Assembly: GCF_003205835.1 (NCBI RefSeq) | Contig: NZ_CP029773.1 | Span: 3,380,501 to 3,444,500, forward strand | DNA length: 64,000 bases | Source: Stenotrophomonas maltophilia | GTDB taxonomy: Bacteria; Pseudomonadota; Gammaproteobacteria; Xanthomonadales; Xanthomonadaceae | Reading direction: 5' to 3' | Shown here: positions 1-8,401 of the stretch, one piece after another | How the letters are laid out: each line of letters opens with the position of its first letter | Numbering within the stretch: the first letter of the stretch is position 1 | The notes under the pieces: model-generated | The model's database searches: none | Told to the model about the DNA's origin: nothing | What the model saw: only the letters and a program-made list of their open reading frames with translations | Translations under genes and position numbers: made by a program

Positions 1-160
1 TCGGCAGCTTCTCGTGGTAGCAGAAGCGCGGAATCGAAATGCCGGCCTTGTCGGCCGCCTGGATGATCATCGAACCCTTGGGCACGACCAGCGACTTGCC
101 ATCGATTTCGATGGTCACGTGGTCCGGTGGCACGTTCGGGTTTACGGGTTGCGCGCTCAT
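1..160 (-). CDS. nuoG: NADH-quinone oxidoreductase subunit G, N-terminal part only
   Basis: Only the first 53 codons are inside the window; the gene runs off the left edge. NuoG is the large iron-sulfur subunit of the peripheral arm of complex I and carries electrons from NuoF/NuoE towards NuoB. The visible part reads as the start of the N-terminal 2Fe-2S ferredoxin-like domain ([15 protein letters not shown], then IPRFCYH with the first cluster cysteine). The ATG at 158-160 overlaps the TGA of nuoF (157-159) as ATGA, so translation is probably coupled. Identity is certain from the order in the nuo operon and from the domain, though most of the protein cannot be judged. Confidence 0.95.
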   Translation of the reverse strand, partial: MSAQPVNPNVPPDHVTIEIDGKSLVVPKGSMIIQAADKAGISIPRFCYHEKLP

Positions 161-1497
161 GCGGCGGCTGCCTCCACCTTCTTGCCGTCAACCATCGAAT
201 GACCGTTGACGATGTAGTACTCGAATTCGTCCCAGAACTGGCGCAGGAAGCCCTGGATGGGCCATGCAGCCGCTTCACCGAACGCACAGATGGTGTGGCC
301 TTCGATCTGGCCGGCCACCGCCTTCAGCTGGTGCAGGTCTTCCATCGTGGCCTTGCCGGCGACGATGCGCTCCAGCACGCGGTGCATCCAGCCGGTGCCT
401 TCACGGCACGGGGTGCACTGGCCGCACGATTCCTTGTGGAAGAACTGGCTGATGCGGCAGGCGAACTTGACGCAGCAGACGCTGTCGTCCAGCACCACGA
501 TCGCACCCGAACCCAGGCCGGAGCCCAGCGCACGGATGGTGTCGTAGTCCATCGGCAGATCCTTCAGCTCGGCCGCGGTCAGTACCGGCATCGACACGCC
601 GCCCGGGATCGCGCCCTTGAGGGTACGGCCCGGACGCAGGCCACCGGCCATTTCCAGCAGGTCGTGGAATTTGGTGCCCAGCGGCACTTCGAAGTTGCCG
701 CCGTTCTGCACGCAGCCGGACACCGAGAAGCACTTCGGACCGCCGTTGGCGGTCAGGCTCAGGCCCTTGAACCACTCCGGACCGTTGCGGATGATCGCCG
801 GCACCGAACCGTAGGTTTCGGTGTTGTTGATCGTCGACGGCTTGCCGTACAGGCCGAAGTTGGCCGGGAACGGCGGCTTGTAGCGCGGCTGGCCCTTCTT
901 GCCTTCCAGCGATTCCATCAGCGCGGTTTCTTCGCCGCAGATGTACGCACCGGCGCCCAGCGCACCGTAGATGTCGATGTCCACGCCCGAGCCCATCACG
1001 TTCTTGCCCAGCCAGCCATTTGCATAGGCGTCGGCCAGGGCCTGCTCGAAGTGCTCGAACGGCTCGTGGTGGAACTCACCGCGCAGGTAGTTGTAACCCA
1101 CGGTCGAACCGGTGGCGTAGCAGGCGATCGCCATGCCTTCCACCACCGAATGCGGGTTGTAGCGCAGGATGTCGCGGTCCTTGCAGGTGCCCGGCTCGGA
1201 TTCGTCCGAGTTGCAGAGGATGTACTTCTGCATGTTGCCCTTGGGCATGAAGGACCACTTCAGGCCGGTCGGGAAGCCTGCGCCACCGCGCCCGCGCAGG
1301 CCCGAGGCCTTGACCATCTCGATGACCTGCTCCGGCGGGATCTTCTCTTCGAGGATCTTGCGCAGGGCAGCGTAGCCACCGGTCTTCAGGTAGCTTTCGT
1401 ACGACCACGGGGTGTCGTAATGCAGGGTGGTGTAGACCACCTGGTGCGGCAGCGGCGCGGGGCCGACCGGACCCTTGGATTCGTGGTGATGTGCCAT
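157..1497 (-). CDS. nuoF: NADH-quinone oxidoreductase subunit F
   Basis: A 446-residue NADH-binding flavoprotein subunit of complex I. It oxidises NADH with FMN and passes electrons to its own 4Fe-4S cluster (N3). The glycine-rich nucleotide/FMN segment [10 protein letters not shown] is at about residues 69-78. The N3 ligands are the CGQCTPC cluster (Cys358, 361, 364) plus Cys404 in HTIC. Length is normal for the family. The gene follows nuoE after a 4-nt gap and overlaps nuoG by ATGA, as expected in a single nuoA-N transcript. No damage is seen. Confidence 0.98.
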   Translation of the reverse strand: MAHHHESKGPVGPAPLPHQVVYTTLHYDTPWSYESYLKTGGYAALRKILEEKIPPEQVIEMVKASGLRGRGGAGFPTGLKWSFMPKGNMQKYILCNSDESEPGTCKDRDILRYNPHSVVEGMAIACYATGSTVGYNYLRGEFHHEPFEHFEQALADAYANGWLGKNVMGSGVDIDIYGALGAGAYICGEETALMESLEGKKGQPRYKPPFPANFGLYGKPSTINNTETYGSVPAIIRNGPEWFKGLSLTANGGPKCFSVSGCVQNGGNFEVPLGTKFHDLLEMAGGLRPGRTLKGAIPGGVSMPVLTAAELKDLPMDYDTIRALGSGLGSGAIVVLDDSVCCVKFACRISQFFHKESCGQCTPCREGTGWMHRVLERIVAGKATMEDLHQLKAVAGQIEGHTICAFGEAAAWPIQGFLRQFWDEFEYYIVNGHSMVDGKKVEAAAA

Positions 1498-1501
1498 GCC
1501 C

Positions 1502-2029
1502 TTACTCCAGCCCGTCCAGCAGCTCGTCGACCTTTTCCAGGGTCAGACGCTCATGGTAGTGACCGTTGATGACCATCATCGGCGCGCCACCGCAGCCGGC
1601 CAGGCACTCTTCCTCGCGCTTGAGGTAGACGCGGCCGTCCGGGGTCGATTCACCGTGCTTGATGCCCAGCTTCTTCTCGCAATGGCGGACGATGTCCTCG
1701 GCGCCATTGAGCCAGCAGCTGATGTTGGTGCAGATGGCCACGTTGTTGCGGCCCACCTTCTCGGTCTCGAACATCGAGTAGAAGCTGGCGACCTCGTAGG
1801 CCCACACCGGCGGCAGGTCGAGGTACTTGGCCACGCCGGCGATCAGTTCGTCGGTCAGCCAGCCCTGGTTCTGCTCCTGGGCCGCATGCAGGCCCTGCAG
1901 CACGGCAGAGCGCTTGCGGTCCGGCGGGAACTTGGACAGCCAGTGATCGATGTGAGCGCGGGTCTTGTCGCTCAGCACCACCATCGGGTCGACGTCGCGC
2001 GCCGCCTCGAAATTACCTGTCGCCTTCAT
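1502..2029 (-). CDS. nuoE: NADH-quinone oxidoreductase subunit E
   Basis: A 175-residue thioredoxin-fold subunit of the complex I NADH module that holds the 2Fe-2S cluster N1a. The four expected ligands are visible: Cys100 and Cys105 (CTNISC), then Cys142 and Cys146 (CLAGC). The ATG at 2027-2029 is preceded by GAGG with a 7-nt spacer, which fixes the start. The gene is separated from nuoD by 97 nt, the largest gap inside this part of the operon, and that gap contains a GCCGGC repeat able to form a short hairpin (2078-2093). Confidence 0.97.
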   Translation of the reverse strand: MKATGNFEAARDVDPMVVLSDKTRAHIDHWLSKFPPDRKRSAVLQGLHAAQEQNQGWLTDELIAGVAKYLDLPPVWAYEVASFYSMFETEKVGRNNVAICTNISCWLNGAEDIVRHCEKKLGIKHGESTPDGRVYLKREEECLAGCGGAPMMVINGHYHERLTLEKVDELLDGLE

Positions 2030-2126
2030 CGGCCGACCTCAGCGAAATGCATAACGTGAAATTCCAGAAACTGCGGCGCCGGCTTGCGCCGGCTGCCTGC
2101 AGCGGGCGTTGGCGTGGCGGACGGCA

Positions 2127-3434
2127 TTACCGGTCAACCTCGCCGAACACCAGGTCGTAGGTACCGATCATCGCCACCACGTCGGCCAGCATGTGGCCGC
2201 GCACGATCGAATCGATCGAGGACAGGTGGGCGAAGCCCGGTGCGCGCAGGTGCACGCGGAACGGCTTGTTGGCGCCGTCGGAGACCAGGTAGCAGCCGAA
2301 CTCGCCCTTGGGCGCTTCCACTGCCGCATAGGTCTCGCCGGCCGGCACGCAATAGCCTTCGCTGAACAGCTTGAAGTGGTGGATCAGCGCTTCCATGTCG
2401 TCCTTCATGTCCTCGCGCTTGGGCGGAGCGACCTTGAAGTTCTTGACCATGACCGGGCCGGGGTTGGCCTTCAGCCATGCCACGCACTGCTTGATGATGC
2501 GGTTGGACTCGCGCATTTCGGCAACGCGGACCAGGTAACGGTCGTAGCAGTCGCCTTCCTTGCCCAGCGGGATGTCGAAATCGACGGCATCGTACTTGGC
2601 ATACGGACGCTTCTTGCGCAGGTCCCAGGCGATGCCCGAGCCGCGCAGCATCACGCCGGTCATGCCCCACTGGTGGGCCAGTTCCGGAGTGACCACGCCG
2701 ATGCCGACGGTACGCTGCTTCCAGATACGGTTGTCGGTCAGCAGGGTTTCGTATTCGTCGATGCGCTTGGGGAACTCGACGGTGAAGTTCTCCAGGAAGT
2801 CCAGCAGCGAGCCCTCGCGCGAAGCATTGAGCTGCTTCAGCGCCTTGCCCTTGTGCCAGCGCGATTCCTTGTACTTCGGCATGTGGTCCGGCAGGTCGCG
2901 GTAGACACCGCCCGGACGGTAGTACGCCGCGTGCATGCGCGCGCCGGAGACCGCTTCATAGCAGTCCATCAGCTCTTCGCGCTCGCGGAAGGCGTACAGC
3001 ATCACCGCCATCGCACCCAGGTCGAGCGCGTTGGAACCCAGCCACATCAGGTGATTGAGGATGCGGGTGATTTCGTCGTACATGGTGCGGATGTACTGCG
3101 CACGCTCCGGCGCCTCGATGCCCATCAGGGTCTCGATCGCGCGCACGTAGGCGTGCTCGTTGCACATCATCGACACGTAGTCCAGGCGATCCATGTAGCC
3201 GATCGACTGGTTGAACGGCTTGGACTCGGCCAGCTTTTCGGTACCACGGTGCAGCAGACCCACATGCGGGTCGGCGCGCATGATGGTTTCGCCGTCCATT
3301 TCCAGGATCAGGCGCAGCACACCGTGCGCGGCCGGATGCTGCGGGCCGAAGTTCATGGTGTAGTTGCGGATTTCCTGCCGTGCTTCGGCCGGATTGCTCG
3401 CGAACGCTTCGCGGGCCTGGTGGAACTCGCTCAC
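2127..3434 (-). CDS. nuoD: NADH-quinone oxidoreductase subunit D
   Basis: A 435-residue 49-kDa-type subunit of complex I that, together with NuoB, forms the quinone-binding site. Family signatures include [18 protein letters not shown] near residue 25, with the conserved HxxxHG segment, and [12 protein letters not shown]. The start is GTG at 3432-3434, overlapping the nuoC stop as GTGA, so it is probably translated by coupling. The length fits the separate NuoD form; here NuoC and NuoD are not fused as they are in Escherichia coli. Confidence 0.98.
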   Translation of the reverse strand: MSEFHQAREAFASNPAEARQEIRNYTMNFGPQHPAAHGVLRLILEMDGETIMRADPHVGLLHRGTEKLAESKPFNQSIGYMDRLDYVSMMCNEHAYVRAIETLMGIEAPERAQYIRTMYDEITRILNHLMWLGSNALDLGAMAVMLYAFREREELMDCYEAVSGARMHAAYYRPGGVYRDLPDHMPKYKESRWHKGKALKQLNASREGSLLDFLENFTVEFPKRIDEYETLLTDNRIWKQRTVGIGVVTPELAHQWGMTGVMLRGSGIAWDLRKKRPYAKYDAVDFDIPLGKEGDCYDRYLVRVAEMRESNRIIKQCVAWLKANPGPVMVKNFKVAPPKREDMKDDMEALIHHFKLFSEGYCVPAGETYAAVEAPKGEFGCYLVSDGANKPFRVHLRAPGFAHLSSIDSIVRGHMLADVVAMIGTYDLVFGEVDR

Positions 3435-4180
3435 TTCACTGCCTCCTGCGCGCGCTCACCTTCTGCGGTCTGCAGACGGGCGTCGTCGCGGATCACGCGC
3501 GGCACACCGACACGCGGCTCCACCGAGGTGACCGGTTCATAGATCACGCGCTTCTTTTCTTCGTCGTAGCGGACTTCGACATTGCCGATCAGCGGGAAAT
3601 CCTTGCGGAACGGATGGCCGACGAAACCGTAGTCGGTCAGGATCCGGCGCAGGTCCGGGTGGCCTTCGAAGATCACGCCGTACAGGTCGAACGCTTCGCG
3701 CTCGAACCAGTTCAGGCCCGGCCAGATGCCGGTCAGCGAGGACACTACCGGCAACGCTTCGTCAGGGGCGAAGCAGCGCAGGTGCATCATCAGGTTGTGC
3801 TGGTACGAACGCAGCTGGGCGACCACGGCAAAGCGCTGGGTCGGCATGTGCTGCGGGCGGGCACCGTCGGCACCGTTTTCCTCGGTGGGGAACTCGCCCC
3901 ACGCGAAGCGGCCCTGGGCCTTGCCTTCGACGCCACGGCTGAAGCCCTGCGAGGACACGTCGGCGGTGTCCCATTCGTCGGAGCCATAACCGAGGTAGTC
4001 GACGCCGCAGAGATCCACGGCCTGCTCGAAACCAAACTCGTCACGCAGCGCCAGGGCGGTGGCGTGCCACTCGGCGGCAGGCACTTCCAGCGTCACTTCG
4101 CCGCGGGGTTCGACCACGATGACCTTCGCACCTGCGAAACGTGCGGAGAGTCGGTCGATGAAGGATGCTTGCTCTGCCAT
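3431..4180 (-). CDS. nuoC: NADH-quinone oxidoreductase subunit C
   Basis: A 249-residue 30-kDa-type subunit of complex I. It contains the family signature near residues 155-200 (ERE(A)[18 protein letters not shown], then [14 protein letters not shown]). It is a separate protein in this genome, unlike the fused NuoCD of enterobacteria. The insert with [15 protein letters not shown] in the middle makes it slightly longer than minimal family members. It lies 33 nt after nuoB and overlaps nuoD by 4 nt. Confidence 0.97.
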   Translation of the reverse strand: MAEQASFIDRLSARFAGAKVIVVEPRGEVTLEVPAAEWHATALALRDEFGFEQAVDLCGVDYLGYGSDEWDTADVSSQGFSRGVEGKAQGRFAWGEFPTEENGADGARPQHMPTQRFAVVAQLRSYQHNLMMHLRCFAPDEALPVVSSLTGIWPGLNWFEREAFDLYGVIFEGHPDLRRILTDYGFVGHPFRKDFPLIGNVEVRYDEEKKRVIYEPVTSVEPRVGVPRVIRDDARLQTAEGERAQEAVK

Positions 4181-4213
4181 GGGGGCTTGGCGCGCTCTTG
4201 TCAGGTGAAGGGG

Positions 4214-4768
4214 TCAGCGGGCGATGGTCTGTGTACGCCAGATCTTCTTCTGCAGCTGCAGGATCCCGTACACCAGCGCCTCGGCGGTCGGCGGGCAGCC
4301 CGGGACGTAGACGTCCACCGGCACCACGCGATCACAGCCGCGCACCACAGAATAGGAGTAGTGGTAATAGCCACCGCCGTTGGCGCAGCTACCCATCGAG
4401 ATGACCCACTTCGGGTCCGGCATCTGGTCGTAGACCTTGCGCAGCGCCGGGGCCATCTTGTTGACCAGGGTGCCGGCCACGATCATCACGTCGGACTGAC
4501 GCGGCGACGGACGGAACACCACGCCGTAGCGGTCAAGGTCCAGGCGCGCGGCGCCGGCGTGCATCATCTCGACCGCGCAGCAGGCCAGGCCGAAGGTCAT
4601 CGGCCACATCGAGCCGGTGCGCGCCCAGTTCAGCAGTGCGTCGACGCTGGTGGTGACGAAGCCCTTTTCCAGCAGCGGGTTGTCGCCTTCCGGCCGCAGG
4701 ATGTCATCAACCCGGCCTTCCGGCGACGGGTTGTTCATGAGGCCATCGAGAGTCTGAATCACTCCCAT
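4214..4768 (-). CDS. nuoB: NADH-quinone oxidoreductase subunit B
   Basis: A 184-residue subunit that holds the terminal iron-sulfur cluster N2, the electron donor to quinone. The diagnostic adjacent cysteines Cys63-Cys64 ([10 protein letters not shown]) are present, with Cys128 (GSCANGG) and Cys158 (VPGCPPT). The start ATG at 4766-4768 lies inside the end of nuoA (10-nt overlap); the longer open frame upstream is nuoA read in the wrong frame. Confidence 0.98.
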   Translation of the reverse strand: MGVIQTLDGLMNNPSPEGRVDDILRPEGDNPLLEKGFVTTSVDALLNWARTGSMWPMTFGLACCAVEMMHAGAARLDLDRYGVVFRPSPRQSDVMIVAGTLVNKMAPALRKVYDQMPDPKWVISMGSCANGGGYYHYSYSVVRGCDRVVPVDVYVPGCPPTAEALVYGILQLQKKIWRTQTIAR

Positions 4769-5115
4769 TCCAGCGCTCCCTTCTTCCAGACGTAAATGAA
4801 ACCGAGGAACAGCATGCCGACGAACAGGCCCATGGTGATGAGCGAACGGGCACCCAGCTCCATGAAGACCTGGGTCCACGGCACGATGAAGATGATTTCC
4901 AGGTCGAAGACGATGAACTGGATCGCGATCAGGTAGTAGCGCACGTCGAACTTCATGCGCGCGTCTTCGAAGGCCTCGAAGCCGCACTCGTACGGCGACA
5001 GCTTTTCCAGATCGGGGCGGCGGGGACCGAGGAATCGACCAACCAGCATCAGCGTAATGCCGATACCGGTGGCAACGATCAGAAACAGCAGAGACGGCAA
5101 ATATTCGGCCAGCAC
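4759..5115 (-). CDS. nuoA: NADH-quinone oxidoreductase subunit A
   Basis: A 118-residue integral membrane subunit with three predicted transmembrane helices, the first gene of the nuo operon. The conserved loop [14 protein letters not shown] with its cysteine precedes [14 protein letters not shown]. The start is a GTG at 5113-5115 ([12 protein letters not shown] follows), because upstream in-frame codons run into the tRNA gene. An AGAGAG stretch 6-11 nt upstream can serve as ribosome site. The operon begins about 110 nt after tRNA-Leu. Confidence 0.93.
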   Translation of the reverse strand: MLAEYLPSLLFLIVATGIGITLMLVGRFLGPRRPDLEKLSPYECGFEAFEDARMKFDVRYYLIAIQFIVFDLEIIFIVPWTQVFMELGARSLITMGLFVGMLFLGFIYVWKKGALEWE

Positions 5116-5226
5116 AGCGATTCTCTCTTGCCTCTGCCGCTGCGCCTGCAGGCGCTTTGGCATGGGGGAGTGGACGGGAATCTGCCTGGCGCCTTGCGCG
5201 CCAGACGAACCCGCTTTACTTACAAA

Positions 5227-5311
5227 TGGTGCCCAAGAGGGGACTCGAACCCCTACGACTTGCGTCGCTACCACCTCAAGGTAGTGCGTCTACCAATTCC
5301 GCCACCTGGGC
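5227..5311 (-). tRNA. tRNA-Leu (anticodon GAG)
   Basis: An 85-nt tRNA gene read on the minus strand, including an encoded CCA end (5227-5229). The acceptor stem pairs GCCCAGG with the 3' CTTGGGC (one G-U/mismatch-tolerant end pair), the anticodon stem is CTACC/GGTAG around loop TTGAGGT, and the T loop is GTTCGAGTC. A long variable arm is present, as in all leucine tRNAs. The position between secG and nuoA matches the usual order in this and many other proteobacteria. Confidence 0.97.
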
Positions 5312-5362
5312 AAACGATCACATCAGACTATCTTCCCGATGCGCCGCGTATTGTAACCGGCT

Positions 5363-5800
5363 TCAGCGTTTCTGGGAGCCTTCCGAAGGCTTTTCTTCAC
5401 CAGAAACCGAAGATTCCGCCTGAGCCGGCACATTCGCAGCCGGAACCGGGGCGACCGGGACCGTATCGGCCTTCGGAACGGCCGGCAGCTCGCCCGCCGG
5501 AGCCGCCGGAGCGACTGCCGCCGGGGCGGACATCAGACCCAGATCCTGGTCGGCCGCCGGGCGGCTGCCATGACCGGCATACCAGGCCATGAAGAGGCTG
5601 ATGCCGAAGAACACGACAGCCAGCCACTTGGTCGACTTGGACAGGAAGTTCGAGGCGCCGCGCGCACCGAACACCGTACCCGAGGCACCGGCACCAAAGC
5701 CCGAACCCGCCGCCGCACCCGAACCACGCTGCATCAGGATCAGCGCGATCATGGCCACAGCGACCAGCACGTAGACGACATTGAGGATCAACATCAGCAT
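5363..5800 (-). CDS. secG: Preprotein translocase subunit SecG
   Basis: A 145-residue small subunit of the SecYEG channel, which exports unfolded proteins through the inner membrane. Two transmembrane helices are visible (about residues 3-23 and 52-72), with the typical glycine-rich loop QRGSGAAAGSGFGAGASGT between them. The C-terminal 70 residues are rich in Ala, Pro and Val and make the protein longer than the 110-residue E. coli form, which is common in xanthomonads. ATG 5798-5800 follows GAGGG with a 9-nt spacer; a second ATG two codons later is an alternative. It sits between tpiA and tRNA-Leu. Confidence 0.95.
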   Translation of the reverse strand: MLMLILNVVYVLVAVAMIALILMQRGSGAAAGSGFGAGASGTVFGARGASNFLSKSTKWLAVVFFGISLFMAWYAGHGSRPAADQDLGLMSAPAAVAPAAPAGELPAVPKADTVPVAPVPAANVPAQAESSVSGEEKPSEGSQKR

Positions 5801-5831
5801 TGGAAACCGCCCTCGGACAATACTTCTAGGA

Positions 5832-6587
5832 TTAGTTCGCGGCCGCCGCCCTTGCGATGGCCAGGAAGTCCGCGGCCACCAGGGAGGCGCCGCCGACCAG
5901 CCCACCATCGACATCCGGCTGCGCGAACAGTTCCCCGGCATTGTCGGGTTTCACGCTACCGCCGTAAACAATGGGCAGTGAATCAGCGATTCTAGCATCG
6001 ATACGCGCGACTTCGCCACGGATGAACGCGTGCACCTGCTGCGCCTGCTCCTTGGTCGCGGTACGGCCGGTACCGATGGCCCAGACCGGCTCGTAGGCGA
6101 CCACGGCCTTGGCGAAGCCGGCTGCGCCGACCAGTTCCAGCACCGGGGCCAGCTGGCTGGCGATGACCGCTTCGGTCTGCCCGGCCTCGCGCTGTTCCAG
6201 TGTCTCGCCCACGCACAGCACCGGCACCAGGCCGGCATGCTGGGCGGCGGCGAACTTGCGCGCGACCAGCTCGCTGCTCTCGTGGTGGTACTGGCGGCGT
6301 TCGGAATGGCCGACCAGGCCATAGTGGGCGCCGACCTCGACCAGCATGGCCGCGCAGACCTCGCCGGTGTAGGCGCCCTTCTCGTTGCTGCTCACGTCCT
6401 GCGCGCCAAAGGCCAGGCCGGCATCACCAAAGTCCTCGACCAACTCGCCCAGGTACGGCAACGGCGGCAGGATCACCACGTCCACCCCCTCCAGCGGCAG
6501 CCCGGCGGCGACCTGCCCCAGCAGTTCATTGGCGAATTGACGGCTGCCATGCAGCTTCCAGTTTCCGGCGACGATCTTGCGGCGCAT
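5832..6587 (-). CDS. tpiA: Triosephosphate isomerase
   Basis: A 251-residue TIM-barrel enzyme that interconverts dihydroxyacetone phosphate and glyceraldehyde 3-phosphate in glycolysis. Catalytic residues are Asn9 and Lys11 (GNWK), His94 (GHSERR) and Glu166 (AYEPVWAIGTG); the phosphate loop YGGSVKPDN and the C-terminal GGLVGGASL are in place. Length is standard. It is 31 nt upstream of secG on the same strand and so may share its transcript. The start ATG 6585-6587 matches the family's N-terminus exactly. Confidence 0.98.
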   Translation of the reverse strand: MRRKIVAGNWKLHGSRQFANELLGQVAAGLPLEGVDVVILPPLPYLGELVEDFGDAGLAFGAQDVSSNEKGAYTGEVCAAMLVEVGAHYGLVGHSERRQYHHESSELVARKFAAAQHAGLVPVLCVGETLEQREAGQTEAVIASQLAPVLELVGAAGFAKAVVAYEPVWAIGTGRTATKEQAQQVHAFIRGEVARIDARIADSLPIVYGGSVKPDNAGELFAQPDVDGGLVGGASLVAADFLAIARAAAAN

Positions 6588-6745
6588 GAGCGGGTGGCTC
6601 CTGTGTGAAGTCAGCCGGTCATGATACCCGCTACGGCAAAAATCCGTTTCCGTGTAAGCGGTTACATGGATTTTCAGCGAACGGCGCAGCCCCTCGTGGC
6701 GGGTGTGGGGTTGGTCGCGGATCGCCCGGTTGGATTGGTGAGCTT

Positions 6746-6849
6746 GGCCGGGCGGGTGGGGATGCCGGGGGACGCCGTAAACCCGTCCCTGGGGGCTTGG
6801 CCGCGGCATCCATGCCGCGGACACCCCCGCCATCCCCACCCGCCCGGCC
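6746..6849. repeat. Nested double-palindrome repeat, copy 1
   Basis: Outer arms at 6746-6771 and 6824-6849 are complementary over 25 of 26 positions, and enclose a perfect inner palindrome at 6801-6820 (CCGCGGCATCCATGCCGCGG). Between left arm and inner palindrome lies the asymmetric block CGTAAACCCGTCCCTGGG. A second copy with different arm sequences but the same block and architecture is present at 7069-7166 in the opposite orientation. No open reading frame of note is inside. Confidence 0.85.
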
Positions 6850-6930
6850 TCTGACACATTCTGGCGGTTCCGCCCGCCACGGAAAGAAATAAGAAGAGCA
6901 AAAGCAAAAGCGGCATTGCGGGTAGCTGCC

Positions 6931-6971
6931 GGGGTCAGATCCCTTTTCCTGCGGAAAAGGGATCTGACCCC
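6931..6971. repeat. 19-bp perfect inverted repeat (GGTCAGA-type palindrome)
   Basis: The arms 6931-6949 and 6953-6971 pair perfectly over 19 bp around a 3-nt loop. The ends read GGGGTCAGATCCC. A diverged relative with the same outer GGTCAGAGCCCTTTCC pattern occurs at 44164-44198, so it is a dispersed palindrome family and not a one-off. No T-run suggests it is not a standard terminator. Confidence 0.8.
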
Positions 6972-6977
6972 TACCCC

Positions 6978-7023
6978 ACACGCATGGCGTGGATCTACCG
7001 TGTCGACCAAGGTCGACACCTAC
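6978..7023 (-). repeat. Two tandem SMAG-like GTAG palindromes
   Basis: Read on the minus strand, two units each begin with GTAG: GTAGGTGTCGACC.. at 7023-7000 (stem GTGTCGACC/GGTCGACAC) and GTAGATCCACGCC.. at 6998-6978 (stem CACGC/GCGTG). A GTAG end followed by a short hairpin is the signature of the SMAG repeats described in Stenotrophomonas maltophilia. Their subfamily differs from the GTAGTGCCGGCC type found elsewhere in the window. Confidence 0.7.
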
Positions 7024-7068
7024 CGGGAATCGCGATTTACCCACCGTCACCAGGAAACTGTCGGGGGT

Positions 7069-7166
7069 GGGGCGGTGTGGGTTGGCAGGACCGTTGGCGC
7101 CATGGATGGCGCCATCGAGCCCCCAGGGACGGGTTCACGGCGTGTCCTGCCAGCCCACACCGCCCC
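7069..7166. repeat. Nested double-palindrome repeat, copy 2 (inverted)
   Basis: Outer arms 7069-7091 and 7144-7166 pair over 22 of 23 positions; the inner perfect palindrome is 7096-7113 (GGCGCCATGGATGGCGCC). The conserved asymmetric block, on the minus strand CGTGAACCCGTCCCTGGG, lies between inner palindrome and one arm, as in copy 1. The whole unit is inverted relative to copy 1. Together with the other palindromes it fills the 680-bp gene-free region between tpiA and the oxygenase gene; I see no gene there. Confidence 0.85.
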
Positions 7167-7235
7167 GCCAAACCAGCAGAAACCCAGAGCCGCTTTGGCT
7201 TTGGCCTCTGCAGGTGCAGGGCGGCAGCCCTGCAA

Positions 7236-7262
7236 AGAAAAAGGCCGCCTTTCGGCGGCCTT
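7236..7262 (-). terminator. Rho-independent terminator of the oxygenase gene
   Basis: On the minus strand the sequence GGCCGCC-GAAA-GGCGGCC is followed by TTTTTC. It starts 9 nt after the stop of the oxygenase gene (7271), as expected for its terminator. A second hairpin (GCAGGGC/GCCCTGC, 7216-7233) follows directly. Confidence 0.85.
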
Positions 7263-7270
7263 CTCACTCA

Positions 7271-8206
7271 TTACTTCAGCTTGATCTCGCGCAGGCGTTC
7301 CTCGAGGAAGCCGTGGGCGGTGATCGCCTCCGGGTACCGGCTCGGGTTCTCCGGGGTGATGCAGGACGGCAGCACGTCGATCAGATAATCCGGGTTCGGA
7401 TGCAGGAAGAACGGCACCGAGTAGCGCGGCTGGCGCGCCAGGTCACCCGGGGGATTGACCACGCGATGGATCGTCGACGGATACACGTGGTTGGTCAGGC
7501 GCTGCAACATGTCGCCGATGTTGACCACGATGGTGTCCGCGTCCGAAGTGAACGGCACCCATTCGCCCTCGTGCGACTGCACCTCCAGGCCAGCGGCACT
7601 GGCACCGACCAGCAGGGTGATGAAATTGATGTCGCCATGCGCGCCGGCGCGCACGTTCGGGATGTCGTCGGTGGTGATCGGCGGGTAGTGGATCGGGCGC
7701 AGGATCGAGTTGCCGAAGTTGGTCTTGTCGGCGAAGAAGTCTTCCGGCAGACCGATGTGCAGGGCCAGCGCAGACAGCACGCGCGAACCCAGGTTGTCCA
7801 GCGCCTGGTACAGGCCGTAACCGCGCTCACGGAAGCCCTCGACCTCGGTCGGCCACAGGTTCGGCGCCATCACGTCACGGTACTTCGAGTCATCGGCGAT
7901 TTCACGGCCGATGTGCCAGAACTCCTTCAGGTCGAAATGCTTGGAGCCCTTGGCGGTCTCCACGCCGAACGGGGTGTAGCCGCGGGCGCCACCGCTGCCG
8001 GCCACGTGGTACTTGCGCTTGACCTCTTCCGGCAGGGCGAAGAAGGCCTTGAAGGCATCGTAGGCCGCATCGATGTCGGCCTGCGGGATGCCGTGGTTGC
8101 GGATGCCCGCGAATCCCCATTGGCGGTAGGCCGCGCCCAGCTCGGCCACGAAGGCCTCGCGGTCGCTGTCAAAACGGGTGATGTCGAGGGTGGGGATCTG
8201 GCTCAC
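7271..8206 (-). CDS. 2-oxoglutarate/Fe(II)-dependent dioxygenase, isopenicillin-N-synthase-like
   Basis: A 311-residue protein with the fold of the isopenicillin N synthase-like oxygenases. The N-terminal domain carries WGFAGIRNHGI near residues 30-40. The iron ligands His190 and Asp192 (HGDINF) and His247 (STIHRVVN) are present, as is the 2-oxoglutarate/substrate pair Arg261-x-Ser263 (RYSVPFF). It should therefore be an active oxygenase, but the substrate cannot be read from sequence. The GTG at 8204-8206 is preferred as start because AGGAA lies 5 nt upstream; an in-frame codon at 8248 has no such site. It is divergent from the sulfatase-like gene and ends at a strong terminator. Confidence 0.85.
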   Translation of the reverse strand: MSQIPTLDITRFDSDREAFVAELGAAYRQWGFAGIRNHGIPQADIDAAYDAFKAFFALPEEVKRKYHVAGSGGARGYTPFGVETAKGSKHFDLKEFWHIGREIADDSKYRDVMAPNLWPTEVEGFRERGYGLYQALDNLGSRVLSALALHIGLPEDFFADKTNFGNSILRPIHYPPITTDDIPNVRAGAHGDINFITLLVGASAAGLEVQSHEGEWVPFTSDADTIVVNIGDMLQRLTNHVYPSTIHRVVNPPGDLARQPRYSVPFFLHPNPDYLIDVLPSCITPENPSRYPEAITAHGFLEERLREIKLK

Positions 8207-8401
8207 AGCGGTTCCTGGCTTGTCGTTGGGTCTGGAGGGCCAGCGCATTCATGGCCCGCCTGAACATTGTGACAGATCGCCCGGCGAACGCGACTCGATA
8301 CAAGGAAACAAACCGATACAATGCGCGACCCGCGCGCATTTAACGAATCCATTACGTTGCCGGCGCGCCGCCCTCCCGCGCCGCCTCAACCCGCCAGCAC
8401 C

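Noticed and set aside
127..1569. Long plus-strand frames over the nuo genes (also 2109-3542 and 3380-4795)
   Set aside because: Antisense shadows of nuoF, nuoD and nuoC; products lack domains and the minus-strand genes are certain.
6746..7166. A CRISPR array in the repeat-rich gap
   Set aside because: There are only two related units, inverted to each other, with no regular short direct repeats or spacers and no cas genes.
7029..7284. Possible short protein genes in the palindrome-rich gap between tpiA and the oxygenase gene
   Set aside because: Frames on both strands are made of repeat arms and Pro/Arg/Gly-rich translation, with no ribosome site; the region is explained by repeats.
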